A DNA stretch of 19,870 bases from Bacillota bacterium (GTDB lineage: Bacteria > Bacillota > Clostridia > Peptostreptococcales > Anaerovoracaceae): the NCBI GenBank assembly GCA_029219125.1, contig JAQXSU010000274.1, positions 1-19,870 of the forward strand. Direction: 5' to 3'. Below, in pieces: positions 5,812-12,925 of the stretch. The notes beneath the pieces were generated by a model. It saw nothing but the letters and a program-made list of their open reading frames with translations, was not told the DNA's origin and did not search any database. Numbering within the stretch: position 1 is the first letter of the stretch; every line of letters starts with the position of its first letter. The translations under genes were made by a program, and so were the position numbers.

Positions 5812-7054
5812 AATTTTTTCCCCTCAGCCCCTTCGTTTCCTTCTGCTCGGTGCTGTCGCTTTCTGCATCGGCAGATTGATCGAGGATGTAGATTTTTACC
5901 CGCTCAATCCGCCGGTCAGAAACAGCCATGATCTTCATCTGATAGTTCTCAAATTCCACAATTCTGCCTACATCATTTTCATCCGGGATTTCTCCCAGCA
6001 GATCGATAATGAAACCGCCGATGGTTTCACTGCTGTCAGACTGCAAATCGACGCCAAGTTCTTCGTCCAGATCATCCAGGCTCACATCACCATCCACCAG
6101 ATAGATATTTTCATCCACCTTATCGATGATTTCCTCTTCTTCGTCGTACTCGTCGTCAATATCGCCCATGACCTGCTCTATAATGTCCTCCATGGTAACA
6201 ATGCCGGAGAATCCGCCGTATTCATCAATCAGAATGGCAATCTGCTGCTTCGTTTTCTGCAGCTCGAAAAACAGCGAATCAATATTTTTCGTCTCAGGTA
6301 CAAAATACGGCTTTCGAAGGATCGGTTCGATTTCCACCGTCTCAAAACTGGCTTCTCTGGCTTTGATCAGAAAGTCTTTCACATTGAGGATACCGATGAT
6401 GTTGTCGGTTTCTTCTCTGCATACCGGAATACGGGAATACCGCAGCGTCATGAGATCGTCGATATATTCTTCCACGGGATCGTCGATATCAATGAGAAAG
6501 ACATCGGTACGTGGGGTCATAATTTCGTAAGCCAGCTTATCGTCGAAGGCAAAGATGCTGTTGATCATCTTTTTGCCTTCCTCCTTCAGAACACCGCTTT
6601 CCTGCCCTACTTCCAGCATGGACATGACTTCCTCTTCGGAAAAGGAGCCGTCCGCCACGTTGGTTTCCTGGCGGAATAACCGCAGAAGCAGATTGGCGAT
6701 GGTCATCAGAATCCATGTAACAGGCCGCAGTACAGTAGAAATACCATTTGCAAATGGCATGAATGCATCGGACAGTTCCTCATCATGCTGAAGCGCCAGC
6801 TTCCGCGGGAAAAACTGTCCCAGTACCGTCAGTGCAGCCACATACCCGATGAAGCTCCACACGGATACTGCGGCAAACCAGCCGCCTGCACAGGCAGAAA
6901 TCAAAAGCAGAAGCTTATTTGCACTCTGATATTTCTCTGTATTCCGTCCGGCTGCACCAAGGGCAGTATTGATCACTGTAAATAAACCGTAAACGAAAAT
7001 GCATGCAGCGATGACTCCTATCTGACTGGGGACGCTGCCTAGGTCATTTGACAT
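5762..7054 (-). CDS. CNNM/CorC-like membrane protein with CBS pair
   Basis: The 430-residue product has the layout of the hemolysin C/CorC (CNNM) family, linked to Mg2+ transport or efflux. It has an N-terminal membrane region (about 11-30, 46-64, 66-80 and 104-126), a CBS pair starting at EIMTPRTDVFLIDID (177-191) and reaching IDEYGGFSGIVTMEDIIEQ (276-294), and a CorC/HlyC domain (about 312-391). The CBS part is well conserved. The membrane part is short and divergent: the usual SxxE-type stretch reads FTVINTAL (25-32) and the usual GE(L/I)xPK reads GQFFPRK (79-85), so both conserved Glu are lost. The ATG at 7052-7054 follows GAGAGG inside the end of the trhP gene. The C-terminal 35 residues are polar and overlap the DUF4003 start. 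Confidence 0.87.
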   Translation of the reverse strand: MSNDLGSVPSQIGVIAACIFVYGLFTVINTALGAAGRNTEKYQSANKLLLLISACAGGWFAAVSVWSFIGYVAALTVLGQFFPRKLALQHDEELSDAFMPFANGISTVLRPVTWILMTIANLLLRLFRQETNVADGSFSEEEVMSMLEVGQESGVLKEEGKKMINSIFAFDDKLAYEIMTPRTDVFLIDIDDPVEEYIDDLMTLRYSRIPVCREETDNIIGILNVKDFLIKAREASFETVEIEPILRKPYFVPETKNIDSLFFELQKTKQQIAILIDEYGGFSGIVTMEDIIEQVMGDIDDEYDEEEEIIDKVDENIYLVDGDVSLDDLDEELGVDLQSDSSETIGGFIIDLLGEIPDENDVGRIVEFENYQMKIMAVSDRRIERVKIYILDQSADAESDSTEQKETKGLRGKNYGSEIKQSVRSVHQES

Positions 7055-7059
7055 TTTTC

Positions 7060-8304
7060 TTATCCTCTCTTTTTTCTTAACATATCATAAGGGCTGACCG
7101 GCTGATCCATCGGAATCCGCAAAATCTGCTGCGGATGCGGGGCGGACTGCACCGGTGTTCCCTCCTCATCGTACATTTCTTTCAGCGTCTGGGTAAAAAA
7201 TTCTCTTCCCGGACCCATGACTTCAATTTCATCGCCCAGAACCATCTTATTCCGCTGCTCCACCGTTGCAATTCCGGTCTCAGGGTCATAATCCAGGACC
7301 AGGCCGGTGAAGGAATATTCCCGGGTATATGCACTGGTCTGATAATTCTGGTCTTTATTAGTCGGCTGATGGAAGTAAAAGCCTGTAGTGAATTCACGGT
7401 GGCTTGCTTTCATCATTTCTGTCATCCATTCTTCCCGGAAAACATAATGCTCCGGATCTTCATAGTAGGCATCGATGGCCAGGCGGTATGCAGATACCAG
7501 CGTCGCAACATAGAAGATACTCTTCATCCGGCCTTCAATCTTGGCGGATACGATGCCGGCTTCCGCCAGTTCGGGAATGTGCTCGATCATACAGAGATCT
7601 CTGGAATTGAGGATATAGGTTCCTCTTTCATCTTCCTCCACAGGATAGTATTCACCAGGGCGCTGTTCTTCCACTAACGCATATTTCCACCGGCATGGGT
7701 GGGCGCAGGCACCGCGGTTTGCATCCCGTTCAATCATAAAGTTGCTGAGAAGGCATCTTCCGGAATAGGAAATGCACATGGCCCCATGGACAAATGCCTC
7801 CAGTTCCATGTCATCCGGAATCTGCTGCCGCAGCTGGCGGATCTCATCGAAGGTCAGCTCTCTGGCAAGGACGATTCGCTTGACCCCAAGTTTATACCAG
7901 AAATTCGCAGTCCGGTAGTTTGTCATATTGGCCTGGGTAGAAAGATGGATTTCCGCGTCCGGGATAATCTCCTGAATCAGGTCGATGATCCCCGGGTCAC
8001 TGACAATAAAGGCATCCAGGTCCATGTGCATATCACGAAGCTGAAGCAGATAATCTGTCAGTGGTTCGATGTCTTCGTTATGAGCGAAAATATTCACCGT
8101 CAGATAGCACTTCACACCTCTGGCATGGGCAAATTCCACCCCTTCCTTCATTTCCTCCAGGGTCATGTTTCCGGCACCGGCCCGGAGGCTGAACATTTCA
8201 CCGCCGAAGTAGACAGCATCGGCTCCATAGACTACAGCAATCTTCAGTTTTTCCAGGTCGCCGGCAGGAGCCAGCAGTTCCATTTTTTTCAATGGTTGTT
8301 TCAT
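7060..8304 (-). CDS. trhP: U32 peptidase-like tRNA hydroxylation protein (TrhP)
   Basis: U32 proteins of the YrrO/YegQ (TrhP) type are needed for the prephenate-dependent 5-hydroxylation of U34 in tRNA wobble positions. The 414-residue product starts MELLAPAGDLEKLKIAV after a short leader and carries the U32 signature EAFVHGAMCISYSGRCLLS (169-187). Four Cys at 177, 184, 200 and 204 are arranged as iron-sulfur ligands. The length fits B. subtilis YrrO (TrhP2), not the shorter YrrN. The ATG overlaps the stop of the methyltransferase gene as ATGA (8301-8304), so the two are translationally coupled. That pairing supports the tRNA role over a peptidase role. No YrrN-like second U32 gene is present here. 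Confidence 0.85.
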   Translation of the reverse strand: MKQPLKKMELLAPAGDLEKLKIAVVYGADAVYFGGEMFSLRAGAGNMTLEEMKEGVEFAHARGVKCYLTVNIFAHNEDIEPLTDYLLQLRDMHMDLDAFIVSDPGIIDLIQEIIPDAEIHLSTQANMTNYRTANFWYKLGVKRIVLARELTFDEIRQLRQQIPDDMELEAFVHGAMCISYSGRCLLSNFMIERDANRGACAHPCRWKYALVEEQRPGEYYPVEEDERGTYILNSRDLCMIEHIPELAEAGIVSAKIEGRMKSIFYVATLVSAYRLAIDAYYEDPEHYVFREEWMTEMMKASHREFTTGFYFHQPTNKDQNYQTSAYTREYSFTGLVLDYDPETGIATVEQRNKMVLGDEIEVMGPGREFFTQTLKEMYDEEGTPVQSAPHPQQILRIPMDQPVSPYDMLRKKRG

Positions 8305-8978
8305 ATTTGTTTCTTCTCCCTTACCCTGCTGATGGCCAGTCCGTCGCCGCAGGCGATCAGGCTGGTTTCCAGAGCCGGGTGATGATAGATGTATTCCATA
8401 TATTCCTGAAGCCGACGGATATTCGTCTTATGGCGACGGTCCAGATGTTCCTCGTCATCTGCTACGCTGCCGCGGAATAACACATTATCCGAAACGATGA
8501 CGCTGCCCGGATGTGTCAGCTCCATGGCTGCATCCAGAAAGCGCTTATAATGGCTTTTCGCTGCATCGATGAACAGAAAGTCGAACGGTTTCTCACCTGC
8601 ATCCCACAGTTTTTTTAGTTCCTCTTCCCCATCGCCGAGAAGCAGTCGGATGTTTCCATCCAGACCCAGCTTCTTCACGTTTTCTGCAGCAATGCGATGC
8701 ATTTCATCAGACTTTTCTATGGTAACAACATGTGCACCTGTTTTCTTTGCAAAATATGCTGCGGAATACCCGACAGCTGTCCCGATTTCCAGAATGCGCT
8801 CCGGCTGCAGAATGGAAAGAAGGACATTCAGAAAGTCTTCTGTCTCCCGCAGAATGATGGGAACTCCCTCTGCTTCAGCTGCGAGGCGCAGTTCCATCAG
8901 TTCCGGTTCTGCGAGCCGGTAAAACCGGTTGATATATTCTGTTACCTTCGGATGAGTGATATTTTCTGTTTTATTCAT
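8301..8978 (-). CDS. trmR: tRNA 5-hydroxyuridine methyltransferase TrmR-like
   Basis: This is a class I, metal-dependent O-methyltransferase of the YrrM type. B. subtilis TrmR (YrrM) uses S-adenosylmethionine to turn 5-hydroxyuridine into 5-methoxyuridine at tRNA position 34. In the 225 residues the SAM-binding loop is EIGTAVGYSA (64-73), followed by VVTIEKS (84-90). The probable metal ligands are Asp138 (FIDAAKSHY), Asp164 and Asn165 (VSDNVLFRG). Its neighbours are mltG upstream and a TrhP homologue downstream, the same order as yrrL-yrrM-yrrO, which argues for this substrate rather than a catechol. AAGGA overlapping the mltG stop codon gives a ribosome binding site 8 bases before the ATG. 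Confidence 0.82.
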   Translation of the reverse strand: MNKTENITHPKVTEYINRFYRLAEPELMELRLAAEAEGVPIILRETEDFLNVLLSILQPERILEIGTAVGYSAAYFAKKTGAHVVTIEKSDEMHRIAAENVKKLGLDGNIRLLLGDGEEELKKLWDAGEKPFDFLFIDAAKSHYKRFLDAAMELTHPGSVIVSDNVLFRGSVADDEEHLDRRHKTNIRRLQEYMEYIYHHPALETSLIACGDGLAISRVREKKQI

Positions 8979-8989
8979 GATGTAAATCC

Positions 8990-10078
8990 TTAATTGGCAG
9001 CCTCGTAGGCCTTGTAATATGCGTCCTTGTCCCGCAGAAACTGGTTGTAATCTGAGGAAAAATTAGAAGTACCGTCCAGTTTTTCGCTGAGGACGAAATA
9101 CAGGTACTCTGTATCTGCAGGATTCATGGCCGCTTCTATGGACGCTGTACCAGGTGAACAGATCGGTCCCGGCGGCAGACCTGGATTCTGATACGTATTA
9201 TATGGCGAATCGATTTCAGTATCCGCATAGGTGAGAACGGCCTTCGGCTCGCCCAGAATGTACTGCACGGTAGAGCACATCTGCAGCGGCATTTCCATAT
9301 TCAGGCGATTGTAGATCACGCTGGCGACCAGAGGCCGCTCCTCACTGACCATGGCCTCACGCTCAATGATAGAAGCCGCAATAATGAAGTCATTGAGAGA
9401 CGTTCCTTCTTTTGCAGCCGATTCATAGAGCGGCAGTACGTCTTTTTCGAACTGGCCCAGCAGGACACGGATGATGTCTTCCTCTGTGGAGCCCACAGAC
9501 AGAGTGTAGGTATTCGGTAAAAGATAGCCCTCCAGATGGTTTTCATTGTTCTGCGCCGCCTGCAGAAACGGGAATTCCTCATCGAATTCATGACTTTCCG
9601 CAAGCTCCAGAATCCGGTCACGGTCAGCAACACCCTGCTCTGCCAGACTATCCGCCGTCTGCCAGATGGTATAGCCTTCCGGAATAGTAAACTGGAATGT
9701 ATCCACCTTACCGCCTACCAGAATCTCTGCGATTTCCCCGAAGGACATGGACGGTGACAAGGTATAAATACCCGCTTTATACTGGCTGTCAAAACCCTTG
9801 ATTTTGGACCATAGCCTAAACTGCTCCATATTTTCTATGACCCCATTTTCCTGCAAAGCTTGTCCGATCCCTGCCGTGGTCGTACCAGGCTCAATGGTCA
9901 CCGTCACGGCTGTGTTTGCAGCCGCATCCAGCGGCGCTCCCAGTTTGCTGAAATACAACCCCGCACCGCAGCAGACCGCAAAAGCCAGAGCAAGTATAAC
10001 CAGAATGATCACAATTGCCTTTCCCTGTCTTTTTTTCCCCTGATTTCCCTTGCTTTCTGCATCCGTTTCTCTGTTCAT
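8990..10078 (-). CDS. mltG: Endolytic peptidoglycan transglycosylase MltG
   Basis: MltG cleaves newly made glycan strands within the chain and is proposed to set their final length. The product has a basic cytosolic start, one membrane helix (about 21-43), then the extracellular YceG domain with IPEGYTIWQTA, EGYLLPNTY and the catalytic stretch IAASIIEREAM, whose Glu239 matches the catalytic Glu of E. coli MltG. The downstream LQMCSTVQY and PYNTYQNPGLPPGPI motifs are typical. I choose the ATG at 10076-10078 (362 residues), 7 bases after AGAGG. The frame opens ten codons earlier at 10108 but without a ribosome binding site. A hairpin at 10113-10143 precedes the gene, so it may be read by partial readthrough from efp. 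Confidence 0.93.
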   Translation of the reverse strand: MNRETDAESKGNQGKKRQGKAIVIILVILALAFAVCCGAGLYFSKLGAPLDAAANTAVTVTIEPGTTTAGIGQALQENGVIENMEQFRLWSKIKGFDSQYKAGIYTLSPSMSFGEIAEILVGGKVDTFQFTIPEGYTIWQTADSLAEQGVADRDRILELAESHEFDEEFPFLQAAQNNENHLEGYLLPNTYTLSVGSTEEDIIRVLLGQFEKDVLPLYESAAKEGTSLNDFIIAASIIEREAMVSEERPLVASVIYNRLNMEMPLQMCSTVQYILGEPKAVLTYADTEIDSPYNTYQNPGLPPGPICSPGTASIEAAMNPADTEYLYFVLSEKLDGTSNFSSDYNQFLRDKDAYYKAYEAAN

Positions 10079-10112
10079 AAAACACCTCTTCTGTATCTTT
10101 TGCTGCATTCCG

Positions 10113-10143
10113 AAAAGGGACGCAACATTCCATTACGTCCCTT
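10113..10143 (-). terminator. Hairpin behind efp, probable weak terminator
   Basis: On the minus strand an 11-bp stem (plus-strand arms 10115-10125 and 10133-10143) encloses a 7-base loop and is followed by only four T. One pair (10123/10135) is G-U in minus-strand RNA but C-A on the other strand, so the fold favours the efp direction. The short T-tract suggests incomplete termination, which would let mltG be transcribed at a reduced level. Confidence 0.6.
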
Positions 10144-10164
10144 CCCATTGGTTTCATATTCTTT

Positions 10165-10725
10165 TTATTTAGCGCGTCCCAGATATTCTCCGCTTCTGGT
10201 ATCGATCTGAATCACTTCGCCTTCTTCGATGAAAATAGGCACCTGAACCACTGCACCGGTTTCTACAGTTGCAGCCTTGGTTACGTTGGTTGCAGTATTA
10301 CCCTTGACACCCGGCTCGGTTTCAATTACCTTCAGGTTTACGAAGTTATCTGCTTCTACCAGGAATGCATTACCCTTGTAGAATTTGATGGTAGCTTCAT
10401 CGTTTTCGCGCATGAACTTGATGGCATCTTCCACCTGGTCAAATGGCAGAGGAACCTGATCATAGGTTTCCGGATCCATAAAGTAATACAGATCTCCGTC
10501 ATTGTACAGGTACTGCATTCTTCTGGTTTCAATATGTGCCTTCGGGAACTTGTCTTCCGGGTTGAAGGCTTCTTCTCTGGTGGCACCGGTCAGAATATTC
10601 TTATACTTGGTTCTGACGAAAGCGGCACCCTTACCTGGTTTTACATGCTGGAAATCCAGAACTACATGAGGTTCACCGTTAATTTCAAAGGTAATACCTT
10701 TTCTAAAATCGCTTGCGTAAATCAT
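10165..10725 (-). CDS. efp: Translation elongation factor P
   Basis: EF-P binds ribosomes stalled at consecutive prolines and restores peptide bond formation. The 186-residue product has the three beta-barrel domains at the usual length: KOW-like (about 1-64), central OB (about 68-125) and C-terminal OB (about 130-186, ending RSGEYLGRAK). The tip of the acceptor-arm loop reads HVKPGKGAAF with Lys32, the position modified in B. subtilis. No modification enzyme is visible in this window. The ATG at 10723-10725 follows AGGAGA with a gap of about 8 bases. It has its own promoter (10774-10802) and is followed by a hairpin. Confidence 0.97.
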   Translation of the reverse strand: MIYASDFRKGITFEINGEPHVVLDFQHVKPGKGAAFVRTKYKNILTGATREEAFNPEDKFPKAHIETRRMQYLYNDGDLYYFMDPETYDQVPLPFDQVEDAIKFMRENDEATIKFYKGNAFLVEADNFVNLKVIETEPGVKGNTATNVTKAATVETGAVVQVPIFIEEGEVIQIDTRSGEYLGRAK

Positions 10726-10773
10726 TTTTTATCTCTCCTGTCATAAAAGTCATAAAAAGTAAATCTATATTTT

Positions 10774-10802
10774 AGTATACCAAATCTTTATGAACGAAAC
10801 AA
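10774..10802 (-). promoter_or_regulatory. Sigma-A type promoter of efp, extended -10
   Basis: On the minus strand a poor -35 TTGTTT (10797-10802), a 17-base spacer and -10 TATACT (10774-10779) preceded by TGG form an extended -10 promoter. The -35 begins 4 bases past the stop of the YlbF-family gene. The leader of about 45 bases contains the direct repeat TTTTATGAC twice in a row just before the ribosome binding site. Confidence 0.7.
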
Positions 10803-10806
10803 GTAC

Positions 10807-11157
10807 TTATTTTAACATATCTGCCATATCACCGATGCCAACAGCCTCTCCGATGATTTTATACACATCATTCATCATGAGAGAAAAGCGCATCTGGGCT
10901 TCCATGTACTGCATTGCCAGAGGGTCACGCATCATGATGGCATAAAGCTGCTGTGCCTGCGCCATCATTTCCGCATTCATTTGCTCACCCATCATCTGTT
11001 TCGCCTGCAGTTCAAACTGTTTCGCCTGAACCTCTTTCACCATAGCTGCCAGCTCCGGATTGGCATCCACCTGCTTTTTCAGAGCATCATACTGGATGAA
11101 TTCCTGGGATGCTTTGATCGCCTGTGCCAGTCCGTGGGCCTGATCGTAAACGTTCAT
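10807..11157 (-). CDS. YlbF/YmcA family protein
   Basis: The 116-residue, mostly helical protein matches the YlbF/YmcA family. B. subtilis members RicF and RicA, with RicT, form a complex that directs RNase Y cleavage of certain mRNAs and influences sporulation, competence and biofilm formation. The conserved C-terminal stretch FSLMMNDVYKIIGEAV is present. About 16 of 116 residues are Met, concentrated at 55-95. It lies 18 bases downstream of the RNase J gene, after a strong GAGGAGG ribosome binding site, so the two are probably co-transcribed. Which Ric-type role it has, if any, is not decided by sequence. No cysteines are present, so it cannot contribute the Cys ligands of the Ric iron-sulfur clusters. 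Confidence 0.85.
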   Translation of the reverse strand: MNVYDQAHGLAQAIKASQEFIQYDALKKQVDANPELAAMVKEVQAKQFELQAKQMMGEQMNAEMMAQAQQLYAIMMRDPLAMQYMEAQMRFSLMMNDVYKIIGEAVGIGDMADMLK

Positions 11158-11175
11158 GTTCTTCCTCCTCGAAAA

Positions 11176-12858
11176 TCATACCTCCAGGAAAATCGGCAGA
11201 ATAATCGGCGTTCTCTTGGTGGTTTCGTATATATAGCTGCTGAGAGAATCCCGCACCTGGGATTTCATGGAGTTCCAGTCACGAATATTCTTGTCGTGGC
11301 ATTTTTCCATGGCGGCCATAGCCACCTGTCTTGCTTCTTCGATAAGACCTTCGTTTTCTCGCACATAAACAAAGCCTCTGGATATGATGTCCGGTCCGGA
11401 AACGACCTCCCGGCTTTCCCGATCGATGGCAGCAACCACGATGATCAGTCCGGATTCTGACAGAAGCTTTCTGTCACGAAGTACGATATTTCCCACATCT
11501 CCGATACCAAGGCCATCCACCAGAATCGCATCTGCAGGGACCTTCGTCTCTTCCTTAACGGCAGAGTTTCTGGTAATGTTCAGTGTATCACCGTTATCCA
11601 GTACAAAAATATTTTCCGGATCCATGCCCAGGTTTTCCGCAAGGCGCGCATGCTGAATCAGATGGCGATATTCTCCGTGAACCGGCATGAAATATTTCGG
11701 TTTCAGAAGAGAATGCATCAGTTTCAGTTCTTCCTGGCAGGCATGGCCTGAAACATGAATGTCAGCAATATCTGAATATATGACTTCTGCACCCTTTTCA
11801 AACAGTTTATTTACCACATTGGATACCGTTTTTTCATTCCCCGGAATCGGAGAAGATGACAGAATTACCGTATCACCGGGTTTCAGCTTTACCGCACGAT
11901 GTTCACCGCTGGCAATCCGCGTCAGTGCTGACATCGGTTCTCCCTGGCTTCCGGTGGTAATAATCACCAGCTTGTCATCCGGAATATTTCTGGTCATTTT
12001 CAGATCCACCAGCGTACCTGCCGGAATATCCAGATACCCCAGCTCGATGGCCAGTGCCACCACATTTTCCATGCTTCTGCCGGAAACTGCAACCTTCCTT
12101 CCAACCTTAATGGCACTTTCGATAATCTTCTGTACCCGGTGGACATTGGACGAGAATGTTGCGATGATGATTCTCGTCTTGCATTTTCTGAAAATTGTTT
12201 CAATGGTCTGGCCTACCACCTGCTCAGATGCAGTGAACCCCGGCCGGACTGCGTTGGTGCTGTCACAGAGCATCAAAGTAACGCCTTTCTTACCCAGCGA
12301 GGCAAGCTTGGCGAAATCAATCGGTTCTCCGTCCAGCGGTGTATAGTCTATCTTAAAGTCACCGGAATGGAATACCAGCCCGGCAGGAGTATCGATGGCC
12401 AGACAGATTGCGTCAGCCACCGAATGGGTCGTGCGGATTGCCTCTACATTGAAGCAACCCAGCTGGATCTTGTCCCCTGCGTAAATGGTACGAAGGTCAC
12501 CCTGAATGTTGTGTTCCTTCAGCTTGTTCTCCACAAGCCCCAGCGTCAGTCTGGTACCATATACCGGCACATTGATATATTTGAGCAAATAAGGAACCGC
12601 ACCTATGTGGTCCTCATGACCGTGTGTCAGCACCATACCCACAATCTTATCCTGATTGTTGATCAGGTAGGTGAAATCCGGAATAACGATATCGATTCCG
12701 TACATTTCGTCATCCGGGAAAGACATGCCGCAGTCAATGATCAGAATCTCATCTTTGTATTCCAGCAGGGTCAGATTTTTTCCGATTTCATTCAGACCCC
12801 CGATGGGAATCACTTTCAGGGCTGCTTCCTTCTTTGGTCTTGTTTGTTTTCTTCTCAT
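11176..12858 (-). CDS. rnj: Ribonuclease J
   Basis: RNase J is a metallo-beta-lactamase/beta-CASP nuclease with 5'-to-3' exonuclease and endonuclease activity, acting in mRNA decay and rRNA maturation. The 560 residues, close to the usual 555, contain the metal motif THGHEDHIGAVPYL (78-91), HSGDFKIDYTP, the beta-CASP stretches ATFSSNVHRVQ and TTGSQGEPMSAL, and HVSGHACQEEL followed by PVHGEYRHL. The C-terminal dimerisation domain ends TKRTPIILPIFLEV. The ribosome binding site is weak: AAGGA stands 13 bases from the ATG. The 67 bases after leuS show no convincing promoter. Confidence 0.97.
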   Translation of the reverse strand: MRRKQTRPKKEAALKVIPIGGLNEIGKNLTLLEYKDEILIIDCGMSFPDDEMYGIDIVIPDFTYLINNQDKIVGMVLTHGHEDHIGAVPYLLKYINVPVYGTRLTLGLVENKLKEHNIQGDLRTIYAGDKIQLGCFNVEAIRTTHSVADAICLAIDTPAGLVFHSGDFKIDYTPLDGEPIDFAKLASLGKKGVTLMLCDSTNAVRPGFTASEQVVGQTIETIFRKCKTRIIIATFSSNVHRVQKIIESAIKVGRKVAVSGRSMENVVALAIELGYLDIPAGTLVDLKMTRNIPDDKLVIITTGSQGEPMSALTRIASGEHRAVKLKPGDTVILSSSPIPGNEKTVSNVVNKLFEKGAEVIYSDIADIHVSGHACQEELKLMHSLLKPKYFMPVHGEYRHLIQHARLAENLGMDPENIFVLDNGDTLNITRNSAVKEETKVPADAILVDGLGIGDVGNIVLRDRKLLSESGLIIVVAAIDRESREVVSGPDIISRGFVYVRENEGLIEEARQVAMAAMEKCHDKNIRDWNSMKSQVRDSLSSYIYETTKRTPIILPIFLEV

Positions 12859-12925
12859 AAAATATTTTCCGTCCTTTTTTCTTTTTATGAAAAGATAGCA
12901 AAGCCTGTTATAAAGTTGTTTTTTC

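Noticed and set aside
5876..6679. A 267-codon plus-strand open frame
   Set aside because: It is antisense to the CNNM-like gene, whose CBS motifs are clear on the minus strand; no recognisable protein features.
12859..12925. Possible promoter or leader element between leuS and rnj
   Set aside because: The stretch is A-rich, but no -35/-10 pair with acceptable spacing and no hairpin with a T-tract was found.
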